Origin: Gadus chalcogrammus
Lineage: Eukaryota > Chordata > Actinopteri > Gadiformes > Gadidae
Length of the DNA: 64,000 bases
Assembly (NCBI RefSeq): GCF_026213295.1
Contig: NC_079420.1
Coordinates: 11,179,548-11,243,547 of the forward strand
Direction of reading: 5' to 3'
The notes under the pieces are model-generated. The model was given only the letters and a program-made list of their open reading frames with translations. It was not told the DNA's origin and made no database searches. Positions 41,601 to 64,000 of the stretch are shown here, in pieces. The stretch's first letter is position 1. The number at the start of each line of letters is the position of its first letter. The position numbers and the translations under genes were made by a program.

Positions 41601-43988
41601 AGGGAATTGTATGTGCTCAGTAGGGTATTGTAGTACAGTAGGGTATTGTAGGATACTGTACGACAGTAGGGTATTGTAGTACAGTAGGGAGTCGTAGGGT
41701 ACTGAAGTACAGTAAGGTACATTACTGTGTTTGGCTGTTGCCAGGAGACGTACTTAGCCCCTCCCCCCTGTGCCCTCAGACCACGGTGCCCCAAATGGCG
41801 ACGGGGGCGTGGCCTCTCAGCGGGGGGCGGGCGGCCCCCCCGGCCGGGCGGTGACCCGGAGAGCTGACGCCATACCGCTCCGCAGAGAAGCTCTACCTCG
41901 CTCCCTCCTCAGACAGCAGGCCCAGCTGGTGAGCTCCTCCATCTCTTCCTCCTACTTCTACTCCAGGGTGTCCGCGGAGGTCTTAAAAGTCTTAAAAAGT
42001 CTTAAATTCATTTTTCTAAATTTAAGGCCTTAAAAAGTCTTAAATTCGTCAAAAATGTCATATGCTGGTCTTAAATTTATAACTCGGGAGGTCTTAAATT
42101 TGTCGGGGCAGGGCTATTTAATTTTTTATTTTTCTCGCGGGACTTTTCGGGAAGGAGATGTAGATACGCTACTTTCTTGCTAGCTGCATATATAAACGGA
42201 TGTCTGCGCACTTGCTAGCTAGTCTGCAACAATGGGTTGCAAAAATGTTCAACGTCAGTTGGCTGGAAGACGTCCGTTTCCGAGGTTGGCTAGCGTCCGT
42301 TGCCAACCCAGAACAGGCCAGATGCATTCCGTGCAAAAGTAGCCTACATTCAAGCTCGGCACCATGGAGATTAAGGCTGTCGTCAGCCATATGCAGAGCC
42401 AAAAACATAAAACCTCTGCCAGGAGCCACACACAGACCCCAGCCATTTCTATGTTTTGCATCTCTGCCCCGGCGCCACCGCCGCAGACGGTCCGCGCTGC
42501 TAGCACTGACCTGAGGGTAGCATTTGGTGCGACACCAACACTGAAAGCGGAGGTGTTGTGGATTCTAAACACAGTGGTCAAGCACCAGTCCTACAACTCG
42601 AATGAGGGGATAGGAGTTCTCTTCGGTTTGATGTTCCCTGACTCTCAAATCGCGAGCACCTTTACTGCTGGAAGGGACAAAGCGGCGTATATAACTCGCT
42701 TCGGACCAGCGCCTTTCATCCGAAATGAGCTAATCTGCAGCGTCAACAAGGCTGATTTTGTTTTGACGTTTGAGACGTTGAACCACGCCACTAAAAGCAA
42801 GCAACTTGACGTGCACGTCCGATATTGGGTCGGAGATCAAGTGCATTCCCGGTACTTGGGCTCGCAATTCATGGGGCCCCACATATATGGGGGTAAAAGG
42901 GATGATGATACATAATATTTTTTAGACAATATGCAGAATCTTTTCACGGACGAATTAACACGGTTGGCTATTTTTGCCAGCACGCCACCCTAGCCATATT
43001 ATGGGCAACCGTGTTCCCCTTGGCTGTGATTTGAACTTTGAATTCCTCGTAGGAGTTCATAATAATACATTGCTCGCCTTGGATGAAATACACCGCTCTT
43101 GCGTGATTTATTTTGCATAAGGGTGAGTCAAATGACGAGAGAAACGCCCCTTCTATGTGAATGCGCATTGAACCTAAAGCGGAAAACCTGGTTCAACTAA
43201 TTTAATCTAAAGTGAGCGTCATGGTACCATTTAACTGTGATTGAGAGTTGCGGCTCTGTCGAGCCAGGTTTTCCCAAGAAAGCCTGGGTATGTTCAACGA
43301 GTTTCGTGGTATACCCCCCAGGTCTTACTGAAGGCATTTATTTAATGGTAGTCCCGGGGGCCCAGACGCTGTCCCCCCCCCCCCCCCCCCTCTCAACAAC
43401 TCACAACTTGGGTGAACCATAAATACCCAAATTAAAAATTTAGGCGCACCAGTGCACCCAAGGAAAAAGTTAGTCTGGAGCCCTGGAGTATCACTTCATG
43501 TTCAATAAACAGACAGAAAGTAAACTTGAATGAGTCTCATTGAGTGACACACATGCTATGCTTGGGTTGTAATACAGCGGGATCCCCCCCACCATCGCGG
43601 GTTTAAGGTCTTAAATTTCATTCAAGGTGGTATTAAAAAGGTCTTAAAAAGTCTTAAATTTGACTTGCTGAAACCTGCAGATACCCTGTACTCATCCATC
43701 TCCTCCTCTTCAATCTACTCCTCCTCTACTTGTAATCCTCCCCATCTCCTACCACTTCCTCCTCCTCCTCCTCCTCCTCCTCCTCCCGTCTAGCCTCAGC
43801 TCCCCATGTGTATAAGCAGGTGACTGAGTGAATCACAGAGGGGATTACTTTCATCGTCATGTGGTGTTGGCCGGTCCCGGCTGACACATTGGTGACTCAC
43901 TCTGATTGGCTCACGTGCCTTGTGATGTCATCACTATGGGTTGTTCTGACCTTTGACCGCTCTCTGCTTCCAGGCAATGGCTTCCTAG
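32618..43988 (+). CDS. brd1: BRD1/BRPF2-type chromatin reader, apparently without PWWP domain
   Basis: BRD1 is a scaffold of HBO1/MOZ histone acetyltransferase complexes. Eleven coding exons join in frame (1073 aa): 32618-33912, 34948-35104, 35420-35551, 36131-36259, 36532-36844, 37051-37320, 38124-38612, 40098-40239, 40318-40448, 41780-41928 and 43974-43988. The ATG has a strong GCCGCCATGA context just after an acceptor, implying a non-coding first exon. Seen in order: an N-terminal [18 protein letters not shown] region; an EPL-like [22 protein letters not shown]1, about residues 208-256 (CCICMDG...LCRHC); a zinc knuckle and extended PHD to about 378; and a bromodomain ([27 protein letters not shown]). 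Late exons contain [15 protein letters not shown] and [18 protein letters not shown], diagnostic of BRD1 rather than BRPF1/3. The expected C-terminal PWWP is not found; the last three exons are weakly supported and end QQAQLAMAS. Confidence 0.85.
33905..34395 (+). repeat. Minisatellite copying the brd1 exon 2 splice donor
   Basis: The exon end CACCCTGTCTAG and donor GTAGGTACTAGG are repeated about 14 times with a 28-33-bp period. Most copies retain AG|GTAGGT. The MITE at 34396-34748 sits in one unit. Confidence 0.92.
34396..34748. mobile_element. hAT-like MITE inserted in the minisatellite
   Basis: The ends ACAGTAGGGCTGCTCGATTA and TAATCGCCCAGCCCTACTGT form terminal inverted repeats. This AGGGCTGCnCGATTA type is common in fish. 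The interior is AT-rich and non-coding. Confidence 0.7.
35096..35390 (+). repeat. In-frame repeat with nine GTCAGT donors at brd1 exon 3
   Basis: Units like AACGGTCAGTCCTAAGACC place GTCAGT at 35105, 35129, 35156, 35195, 35219, 35243, 35282, 35306 and 35351. All are in the same phase, and the reading frame stays open to about 35411. Confidence 0.9.
35575..35975. repeat. GGGCTACAGGTAGAACCTGGTC minisatellite in brd1 intron
   Basis: About eight units of roughly 45-50 bp containing CTACAGGGGAGGGG, GTTAGCCTGGGCTACAGG and AGAACCTGGT. It starts 20-25 bases after the exon 4 donor. Confidence 0.9.
36300..36528. repeat. CTTCCTGTCTAACTCCTCCTGA repeat before the bromodomain exon
   Basis: About ten 22-bp pyrimidine-rich units run up to the acceptor at 36530-36531, supplying a long polypyrimidine tract. 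Confidence 0.9.
37435..38098. repeat. TCTAGAGGTGCTCTGTGTCTC minisatellite
   Basis: About 30 units of 19-27 bp, each with a TCTAGA site, fill most of the brd1 intron between 37321 and 38123. Confidence 0.95.
38673..39898. mobile_element. 1.23-kb foldback element with arms of about 510 bp
   Basis: The left end ATGGGGTCAGAACAGTCTCG and the right end CGAGAC-type complement ending CTGACCCCAT are inverted. The match continues about 510 bp inwards (38673-39180 against 39390-39898), leaving a spacer of about 210 bp. The flanks GGGGTACT and CGGGTACA share GGGTAC, which fits a decayed 8-bp target duplication. No transposase is seen. Confidence 0.85.
39899..40020. repeat. GGGAGGGGTACAGGGAGAG purine-rich repeat
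   Basis: Continuation of the purine array (38625-38670) that the foldback element interrupts. Confidence 0.8.
40449..40725. repeat. Minisatellite carrying repeated CCAAT motifs
   Basis: About nine units of 29-32 bp based on GCCAATAGGACGAGGGGCCG plus GGGTCC or GGGACA. Each contains CCAAT, most as CCAATAGG. It begins at the exon 10 donor of brd1. Confidence 0.9.
40795..41000. repeat. GTAGGGTACAGTA repeat, resumed at 41559-41725
   Basis: Degenerate TAGTAGGGTACTGTAGTA units of 15-40 bp lie on both sides of the MITE, which inserted into them. Confidence 0.85.
41004..41555. mobile_element. 552-bp Harbinger-like MITE, copy B
   Basis: The ends are TGCCGCTTTTCCACCGCA and GCAGTGGAAAAGCGGCA, with the direct repeat TAC at 41001-41003 and 41556-41558. 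It is the reverse-oriented relative of the element at 9599-10138 and shares its full length. Confidence 0.85.
41964..43688 (+). mobile_element. Non-autonomous or decayed DNA transposon in the last brd1 intron
   Basis: The element begins CAGGGTGTCCGCGGAGGTC and ends AACCTGCAGATACCCTG, with GTCTTAAAAAGTCTTAAATT motifs at both ends and TACTC directly repeated outside (41959-41963, 43689-43693). Positions 42200-42915 hold a decayed coding remnant. It has a zinc-finger-like stretch split between frames (CIPCKSS, then SHMQSQKHK) and a downstream segment with [31 protein letters not shown] and [12 protein letters not shown]. These resemble multi-copy fish transposon-derived proteins, probably hAT-like; the superfamily is not certain. 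Confidence 0.7.
43730..43795. repeat. (CTC)n-rich tract
   Basis: CCTCCTCCTCCTCCTCCTCC flanked by similar triplets. Confidence 0.8.
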
Positions 43989-44059
43989 AACCAAGATGGC
44001 TGCCTGCGGGGTCAGCAAGATGGTGGGCGGCGTGGATCGTGACCTCTGACCTCGGACTC

Positions 44060-44325
44060 ACAGCACCCTGAAATACTTATACCTCTGACCTACTGTACCC
44101 TAAAGTACTCTGACCTACTGTACCCTGACCTCTGACCTACTGTACCCTAATGTACCCTGACCTGTGACCTACTGTACCCTAAAGTACAGTGACCTCTTAC
44201 CTACTGTACCCTAAAGTACCCTCACCTATGACCTACAGTACCCCAAGGTGCCCTGATCTCTCACTTACTGTACCCTAAAGTACCCTGACCTCTGACCTAC
44301 TGTACCCTTCAGTCAAGGTTAGGGT
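44060..44325. repeat. GACCTACTGTACCCTAAAGT minisatellite
   Basis: About seven 33-bp units follow the proposed brd1 stop codon. Confidence 0.9.
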
Positions 44326-44414
44326 TCATCCCCTGAAGCTACTGAGTGACAACATGACCTTTGACCCCACCCAGAAGAGGCCCGACACTAAATTATTTCA
44401 CATTTGCTGTTGCT

Positions 44415-44605
44415 ACGGTGAGCGTTGATTCGCAGCTGTTGACGGAAGCTGCTGGTGCTATCTGTAGCCGCAGGGCTAGCTAGCTGCTGTTGCTTTCTGT
44501 AGCCGCGGGGCTAGCTAGCTGCTGGTGCTATCTGTAGCCGCGGGGCTAGCTAGCTGCTGGTGCTATCTGTAGCCGCGGGGCTAGCTAGCTGCAGGTGCTA
44601 CATAC
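44415..44605. repeat. Four-copy repeat of GTAGCCGCGGGGCTAGCTAG
   Basis: Units of about 42 bp (GCTGGTGCTATCTGTAGCCG...) with nearly identical copies. Confidence 0.9.
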
Positions 44606-44835
44606 TGTATCACCACAACAAGTTCTCATTTCTACTCCTTTTCTTACTCTTTGCTTTCTTTGTAAGTTATTGAGTTGTGAAACTTCTCTGGCATTAACCT
44701 TTAGTGTGTTTTTGTTTTTTTATTCACTGTTTTTACCGGACTTTTGGGGTTTGTACATATTGATATAAAATCTATATTATAATAATAATGTATACTTAGA
44801 GAATCTCTCACAGGAACCAAGAAAGGCTGCCCTGT

Positions 44836-46299
<1,464 letters not shown>

Positions 46300-49200
46300 A
46301 TGCAGTTTGCAATTCAACTCCTTTTCCTTGCCGGCAGCTGGCTGGCTTCAGGGACCCAGTGGCCCCAGGAGCCCCACCTTTCGTACAACTCACCTGTAGA
46401 CCTGAGAGTCCAGCCTGCCGACCAGAATGACCAGCAGCAGTTCCAGCAGAAGCTGGCCGTTGAGCAGCGTCCGGAGCTGACCTGGCGGTACCCCGAGCAG
46501 CCGGTGGAGCAGAGGAACCTGGCCCCTGAGTTCACCCTCCGCCAGCCGGTGGTGCCAGAGACCGTGCGGGTGGAGTGTGGAGAGCAGGTGGTGCAGGTGC
46601 TGGTCCAGAAGGACCTGATGGGCATCGGCCAGCTCATCCTGGGCTCGGACATCCTGCTGGGAAACTGCCCCCCCAGCGAGGAGCTGCTGGACGCCCAGGT
46701 CCTCGTCTTCAAGTACCCGCTCCACAACTGCGGCAGCCAGCTGAGGGCAAGTATCTTCACAGGCTAGTTTGAGTCTCGGGGCTAGGAACTGGATCTAGAC
46801 CCGCATTGTGGTCTTTGGCTCGTGTAGCTAGAACTGTAGCTACAGGGAAGGCTGCTAGATTGATCCCTGGCTCCTCATAGTGTCGACGTGTCCCTGAGCA
46901 AGACGACTCACCCTGACTGCTCACGACGAGCTGGCTGTCCCCGGTGTTTGAATGTTGGGTCATATTGTACAGTGCTTTGAGTGGCCTCTGGTTAGAAAAG
47001 AAAGATGCATATATATAAATACAGTGCATTTACTAGTACTAATGGAAGAACTTGGGAGATCTAAGGAGACTGTAGCTTTGAGGCTTAAGTTATGTTTTAG
47101 ATTTTGTTCTCTATCCTGAGCATCCATGTTCCGGTTGGTTGGGTATTTGAAGGATTCTATTTTCCTGTGTTTGGTTTCAGATGACGGAGGACGCCTTTAT
47201 CTACCAGTTCACCCTCCTCTACACGCCCAGCGCCGTGGGAGGGAGCCCCATCGTCCGCACGCAGGGCGCCTCCATCTCCATCGAGTGCCACTACCCCAGG
47301 CAAGCCCCCCCCCCCCCTTCTCTCTAATCTGCTCTAACACCGCTATGAGGACGGATACGTTTTGGCTTGTTCTTCAGGAGTCAAGACTTGTTTGAGTGAT
47401 CAGGACTCGTTTGTGTTGGATCAGACCACGTTTGTGTGCCCGTGTTACCAGGACTGGTTTGTGCGTGTGTGTGTGTGTGTGTGACCAGGACTAGTTTGTG
47501 TTTCCAGGAATCAGGACGTGAGCAGCTCGCCCTTGAAGCCCACCTGGGTGCCCTTCATTGCCGCGGAGGCCTCTGAGGAGAGCCTGCACTTCTCTCTGAA
47601 ACTCATGACCGGTACGTTGGCTCTGATAAAGGACCTGTGTAAACGCATGTCATCTTTGACTCTAAAGAGTCATGGGCGTCTGGGTCTTAAGTTACCTAAC
47701 GTGACTTGCCCTCTCGCTGTACAGCTGGTCCGCTGTAGCGTCAGGTCTCTGGTGGGACTGACTCTACTGTCCTTTGGACGGTGCTTCAACAGTGCTCCTC
47801 TCTTCCTGTTTGCAGACGACTGGCAGTTCGAGCGGCCGTCCGCGCAGTACTTCCTGGGAGACCAGCTCAACATCGAGGCATCAGTGGCTCAGTTCCATCA
47901 CGTGCCACTGCGCGTGTTCGTCGACCACTGCGTGGCAACGCTGATCCCCAACACCAACACGGTCCCAAGATACGCCTTCCTGGATAACTTTGGGTGAGGC
48001 CATTGGTGCACCGCAGGGGGCGGGGGCGAACGGCTTCTGGTTGATTCAAGGGGCGGCATGTGGCTCAGGAGGTAGCCCGGGTTGGCTGGTCACTGGAAGG
48101 TTGCTAATTCGGGTGACGCTGTGTCCCTGAGCAAGGCACTTAACCCTACCTGCTCCCGACGAGCTGGATGTCGCCTTGCATGGTTGACTCCGCCGTCATT
48201 GTGTGAATGTGAGTCAACATTGTACAGCACGTCGAGTGGCCACTGGTTAGAGAAGTGCTAGATAAATGCATTTACCAAGTTTAGTTTCAGAATATGAGGG
48301 ATAAAATCCCACACTTGGTTTTGCTTCTGAGGTTCGGCATTTGTATAAGTTGGATGTTTAGTCGGTAGTCTCATGATGGTTCTGTGTAAAGGTGTCTGAT
48401 GGACGGCGTGCTGACCGGCTCCAGCTCCCACATCCTGCCTCGTCGTCAGGACGACAAGCTGAGGATCCAACTGGAGGCCTTCCGCTTCCAGCAGGAGTCC
48501 AGCGGAGTGGTGAGTCTGCTCCACACCAGAAGGGTCTGGGCTCCGTGTGGCACGGCCCGGAGTCCATGGAGCTCCTCTTGACGAGACGTCCTTGTTAACG
48601 AGGTCGCCGTGTTCCTCAGATCTACATCACCTGCAGCCTGAGGGCCACCACGGCGGCCGAGCCAGTCAGCGCCACCAGCAAAGCGTGCTCCTTCTCTGAC
48701 AGGTAGGATCTGTGCGCCTCACGCCCTCGTATGGTGTTTGAGACGGGACCTTGGGTTGGACTAGAGGTTGAATCCCTATCCCAGTACTTGAGAGATTGAC
48801 CTAGTGCTGGACCAGAGGGTCCTTATACCGGACTACAGGAGGCTATCACTCCTCTCAGTGAGGGATGTGGAATATTGGTATTTGATATAGGGAAGAGCGG
48901 GTGTTTTTTTTTTTTTTGTGTAGCACTAACGCATTGCTGATTCTGATTGGTTCCTCGTGATCCCAGCTGGAGGGAAGCCGGTGGATTCCACAACCAATGC
49001 TCCTGTTGTGAGACATCTTGTGGTTCTGGACGAGCGATGGCTCAACCCCTGGGTATGTAGACCACCAACAGGGGGGGCTGCTGGCCTACGATGGACCATT
49101 TGGGTTGCTGGAACTGGTTTAGCCTGGACCATTGGGGTGTTGGAACTGAATAGACTACTAGACCATTGGGGTGCTGGAACTGAATTAGACTTGACCATTG

Positions 49201-49324
49201 GGGTGCTGGAGCTGGTTAAGAATGGAGGTGGTTTAATGACATTTGTTTTGTTTCTTTAGGCCAACAGTGGGAGTCGGAGAAGGCGGTTGGGCCGATTGGC
49301 GTGGACCAGCGGCCCCTCAAGTGA
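46300..49324 (+). CDS. zp3: Zona pellucida sperm-binding protein 3-like egg-coat protein
   Basis: Secreted glycoprotein of the fish egg envelope. Eight exons join in frame to 399 aa: 46300-46746, 47181-47299, 47508-47611, 47816-47993, 48392-48509, 48620-48702, 48967-49052 and 49260-49324. I chose the ATG at 46300 because it opens a signal peptide (MQFAIQLLFLAGSWLASG); an upstream in-frame ATG at 46225 would bury it. A short Pro/Gln-rich region (DQNDQQQFQQKL) precedes ZP-N (VRVECGEQVVQVLVQKDLMG, NCGSQLRMTEDAFIYQFTLLYTP). ZP-C follows, with RVFVDHCVATLIP, YITCSLRATT and CSCCETSCG, and the protein ends WESEKAVGPIGVD. There is no C-terminal membrane anchor, as in many fish ZP3 proteins. Introns 1 and 2 use GC donors (AGG|gcaagt, CAG|gcaagc). 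The assignment to a particular fish zp3 paralogue is open. Confidence 0.92.
46838..47032 (+). mobile_element. tRNA-derived SINE copy 2 (zp3 intron 1)
   Basis: Shares GTCCCTGAGCAAG, ACGAGCTGGCTGTC and GAGTGGCCTCTGGTTAGAAA with the copies at 15500 and 48052. It is 5'-truncated. Confidence 0.7.
48052..48280 (+). mobile_element. tRNA-derived SINE copy 3 (zp3 intron 4)
   Basis: Begins GGCATGTGGCTCAGGAGG, contains CTGAGCAAGGCACTTAACCC and ends with TAGATAAATGCATTTACC. It is the fullest copy in the window. Confidence 0.75.
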
Positions 49325-49346
49325 AGCCTTGTATCGCAGTGACTCA

Positions 49347-49352
49347 AATAAA
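49347..49352 (+). terminator. zp3 polyadenylation signal
   Basis: AATAAA lies 22 bases after the stop codon, giving a very short 3' UTR. Confidence 0.8.
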
Positions 49353-49359
49353 TACTGCA

Positions 49360-50740
49360 TCTAAAATCTACTCTGGTTCATTTATTTTTGCGTACACTTG
49401 GCCTCTGCTTTATATGACAATATTCAAAAGTACTTTTTATCCGACTTCAGTCCAACTATTTTTTTTTTAAACGATGATGCTCTCATTTGTCACAACACCA
49501 TAGTGTTCATACATGTCTGACTCATCTTACCTTTTCATACACATCTTATCACACAATGGGTATTTTTGTCATGCCTGGGCATGTCCTTCAGATGGGTAAA
49601 GGAGTCTTTCTATTACCTGATTTGGAAATGGTTTGTTAGGTCTTATTTTTCACTGTCGAACATTTATAAGTCTTGGAGAATTTTATTTACAATCAGATTT
49701 TTGTATTTTTCTTGTGCTAAATGCATAGAAGCATTTTTTGCCATGCCAAAAAACTAAGCTGAAGTTGACTATTAGCCGCTAGTGATGTGAGACCAGAAAG
49801 CGAGTACATTTTTTTTAAACGTACAAACTGGTCGTCTCTGGTTCTATGACATGTTTAAAGATCAAAAACTATTCTCTACTCTTGCATTACGCCATATGAT
49901 TAATTCTGGGCCGACTGGGACAATGAATTGTTTTCATGGCCTGAAAGCTAGTTCTTATTCACATTTAAAGGCTGATACTCGCGTCTCGTTCACAGCATGA
50001 TTTGGAGGATGTATTCACTTTAGGCCCCAATGTTCACAGGTATTGACCCCCTCATGTAGTATCCCCCAGTATGTCTGGCCCCCCACTAGGTTTTCCCACT
50101 CAACCGATCTCCAATGTACGGCCTCTTTCAAGCCAGCTTATCAAGGGTTAAATCACCTTGGGGCCCCCAAAACACGCCCGTTATATCTTAAACAGGATGT
50201 AAACTATCGGTTTGGAGCCTGGCCCCAAGTCATTCTAATGGGCAGTTTCAAATCCAGCTCATTATTTACATTTAAACACATCAACGAACAGGTTTTTCTA
50301 TCACATTTGTACAACGGATACATTTTCCTTTTGCCTCTGCAACCTTGAACGGTTGCCTGAAACAGACCGTACAGAGACATCAAAAGATCGTGAGTGGGGG
50401 AATAAACATTCTGGCCACTGGCAAGACTGAACCCAATATGGAATAACAATAGATTACAAATAAAATACATTTATTTTGATCAACACAAATATTAGTACCA
50501 GTGGAAACTAGTTTTAACTATGTTCGAAAAAATACTTGTTTTCTGGTCACACATCAACACTAGCTGCTAACAGCTTAACTTCAGCTTCGTGCCGATAAGG
50601 CCCGCACTTTAAACTTCGACCGTCGACTATTTAATTTTAGTAAAAAAAAAACTTTCTGATTTGCAATACACACGACATGAAGGTCCGCTCGGCGGTAAAA
50701 TTACCATTTGTTTACACATAAAGCGTCACATCGTAGCCTC
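49360..50740. other. Gene-free AT-rich spacer between zp3 and cerk
   Basis: No homology is recognised. Short frames of 60-100 codons occur on both strands without start context, splice signals or family motifs. Confidence 0.5.
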
Positions 50741-50754
50741 ATTATAATACGTGA

Positions 50755-50800
50755 TGACGCGCGGATTAAGACTCTTCGGCGCGCTGACGTCACGCGTGCT
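50755..50800 (+). promoter_or_regulatory. Probable cerk promoter with CRE
   Basis: A perfect TGACGTCA at 50785-50792 lies in a CpG-rich stretch (GGCGCGCTGACGTCACGCG) about 150 bases before the start codon. Confidence 0.5.
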
Positions 50801-50942
50801 GCCTGAACCGCTATCCACCTGGAGACGGAAACCAAGCGGCCGTGCTTTCTTGTTTTATTATCCCGAGGAAAACGCGATAAGCTTCTAGGAGATGCCGATG
50901 AAGAGATAGCCTCCTGCTCTCAGGGCGCCAGAAGACGGAGGG

Positions 50943-62114
<11,172 letters not shown>

Positions 62115-63022
62115 GCCCCGTCCCTTCTCCCGTAGACCCCTCCCCTCCCGTGTAGCCCCTCCCCTCGTCAGGCCCGGCGCCTGGCCCCATGGAGACGGTC
62201 GGCATGGTGACTGATGGTCTGACGACCACTAGGTCACATGACGTAGCATGTTCAATGTGGAACTGATTATTGATTGTTTGTTTGTGAGTGTCGGCGCTCT
62301 CCGTCTATCAGAGCTTAGATGTTTTTATATTTAAGGCGTTAAAGTTAAGATGTAGACATTTTAGCTCAAGATAATCACTCGTATGAATATAATTAATATA
62401 CTCGTTCTACCAAATACCAGCAGGTCATTAGGGTTTTTGTTGTGGATCAATTAAAACATATATTTGATTTCTTTAATTTAACCTTTAATCCAAGCAGTAT
62501 AAATTCTTATATACTACAGCGGCCTGGAGAAGGGGCTAGGAGTGGAAAGGAAATACATTTAAATAATTAAAAAGCTGACCCATTGGAAGGTTGATGACTC
62601 AAGTTGGAGAAAGGCTTTTAATCATTTTACTCTTTGATCATGAGATGAATTCACTGATGGAAACATGATCATTTAGTGACCTGTTTCTGCTCTGTTACAA
62701 TCGAGACATGAAATGTTTAAAATGTTTAAAATCAAACTGACATAAATCTCCACCAATCAACTTCCACTGAGCGAACTTCAAATCAAACCAGTAAAGTAAA
62801 TCGAATGCTGGCTGTTTTAGGTTAACTGTGTTGTAGCCGACGGAGTACTTCTGATACATTGTGTAGTAGAACTCACACATTGTGTGCTAGTACTAACACG
62901 TGCGTTGCCGGGCGGGTCTCTGTAACCATGGAAACCTAGTACAATCTACAGATTTCTGTTTCCCAAATATTACAATCTTCTGTTGATGCTGTCTGTGATG
63001 TTGAATGTTGTTTGTTAATAAA
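62115..63022 (+). other. Probable cerk 3' UTR ending at an AATAAA signal
   Basis: No coding signal is seen. AATAAA at 63017-63022 is the first good polyadenylation signal after the stop; an earlier variant signal cannot be excluded. Confidence 0.45.
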
Positions 63023-63860
63023 CTACCTAGCAATGGAGCTAGCTTAGCCCTGGCAGTAGCTTAGCCCTTGAGCTAGCCTAGCCATGGTTCTAATCAGCTG
63101 TTGTAACCAAGACAATCCCCCCTGAGACTGAATGTACAACGTGTAGAAACAAGTCTTCCTGCCAACTTTCAGTAGCTTTGAACTAACCCTTCTGTAAGAT
63201 ACCGTTGCAGCAAGCAAACGCTACTGTGAGGAAGCTACTGTGGGCTAACACTACAGCGAGCAAATGCTACCAAACCAATCTGCTCCTCTTGGCCGCTCTA
63301 CAAAGCCATGTTGATGACATCATCTATAATTTATGTTGTAACCAGTAACCAACTAGTTAGAAGGACTAGCATTGAGAAATACATTATTTCCATATGTTGA
63401 CATGAACGTAGAGAAGAGGATTTGTTTCATACCTTATGGAGCCTCTATGCATAGGCCTATTTGATGTAGCTTTAGGAAAATATACTTAATCAAAAATGCT
63501 ATGCTGATTGAATAAATCAATAAATCTTCATGTAGCACTTACTAACTCCTGTAATACTCAAACTGCAACAGCTATTGATCTATGTTTTAATCCATTCACG
63601 GATCTGGTAGTACTGGTCCCCAAAGACCTGTACTTCCAGACTACTGGTCTTCCCAGACCAGTAGCACTTTACTCCAGGTCAGACCAAATCGTTGTTTATG
63701 TCAAATAAGGAGAATATGCTCCTATAAAGTTTTCTAAAGGCTACTACTCGATGTGCTTGCTGTTTAATAAAAGAACAAATGCAATGAAACCCTTTTCAAA
63801 TTGTCTGCTTATTGCACTTATAAAAAACATTTAAGGTTGTTATAAAATTAATAGTCGGAC
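63023..63860. other. Intergenic DNA without recognised genes
   Basis: Short AGCTAGCTTAGCCC and AAGCTACTGTG words recur near 63040-63260. The 66-codon frame at 63508 has no recognisable features. Confidence 0.5.
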
Positions 63861-63867
63861 CATCCCC

Positions 63868-63955
63868 AGTAAGTGTCTTGTTGGTGCAGTGGTACGACCT
63901 GCTGATTGGAGCGCTGGAGGCCAGGGTTCAAGTCCTGCCTGTGTTGGTCGTTTTT
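63868..63955 (+). mobile_element. tRNA-derived SINE head
   Basis: TTGGTGCAGTGGTACGAC (A-box-like) and GGTTCAAGTCC (near-perfect B box) are spaced as in a tRNA promoter. No acceptor stem pairs at the ends, so this is more likely a SINE than a tRNA gene. Confidence 0.5.
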
Positions 63956-64000
63956 CAAACAGCCATTATCTGAATATAATCAAGTCAAATATCACTTCCG

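Noticed and set aside
43859..44071. Frame reading [11 protein letters not shown] through the proposed last brd1 exon
   Set aside because: Exon 11 ends in phase 0, so the joined frame is AMAS followed by stop; this frame is out of phase. The exon itself remains uncertain.
63868..63955. Possible tRNA gene
   Set aside because: A- and B-box words are present, but no acceptor-stem pairing is evident; a tRNA-derived SINE is more likely.

Overview
The window is nuclear DNA of a ray-finned fish. It holds spliced vertebrate genes with GT-AG introns, egg-coat, P450 and chromatin genes of teleost type, tRNA-derived SINEs, MITEs, and many dinucleotide arrays and minisatellites. Such microsatellite density is typical of cod-like fishes (Gadiformes), but that placement is an inference.

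Layout: (1) 1-4.1 kb: a broken fragment of eepd1 on the minus strand, then a repeat-only stretch (175-bp tandem repeat, two MITE-like elements, an unclassified inverted-repeat family). (2) 4.1-18.4 kb: two tandem, same-strand CYP2-family cytochrome P450 genes. Each has 11 coding exons, and the frames close at 494 and 488 aa. (3) 19.2-20.6 kb: intronless kbtbd13 on the minus strand. (4) 22.5-27.1 kb: ftsj1, a tRNA 2'-O-methyltransferase, in 10 coding exons and divergent from kbtbd13. (5) 27.5-31 kb: intergenic, with LINE remnants, AT-rich repeats and a minisatellite. (6) 31-44 kb: a brd1 (BRPF2) gene with a CRE-rich promoter. Its introns are packed with minisatellites, a 1.2-kb foldback element, a MITE and a larger transposon remnant. 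The assembled 1073-aa frame has the PHD fingers and bromodomain but no PWWP domain. (7) 46.3-49.3 kb: a zp3-type egg-coat gene of 8 exons. (8) 50.9-62.1 kb: cerk (ceramide kinase), 13 exons, with nested DNA transposons and a truncated LINE in its introns. (9) 62.1-64 kb: cerk 3' UTR and intergenic DNA ending in a tRNA-derived repeat.

The genes do not form one pathway. BRD1 and CERK also lie on the same human chromosome band (22q13), so their proximity here is probably old synteny.

The most unusual signal is how tandem repeats sit against splice sites. In several genes the exon-intron boundary itself has been tandemly copied, multiplying splice donors or acceptors: ftsj1 exon 1, brd1 exons 2 and 3, and cerk exons 6 and 11. 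The brd1 exon 3 case gives nine GTCAGT donor-like motifs, all in the same frame. Two cerk acceptors are preceded directly by (TG)n of about 125 bp. Three introns (two in zp3, one in cerk) use GC rather than GT donors.
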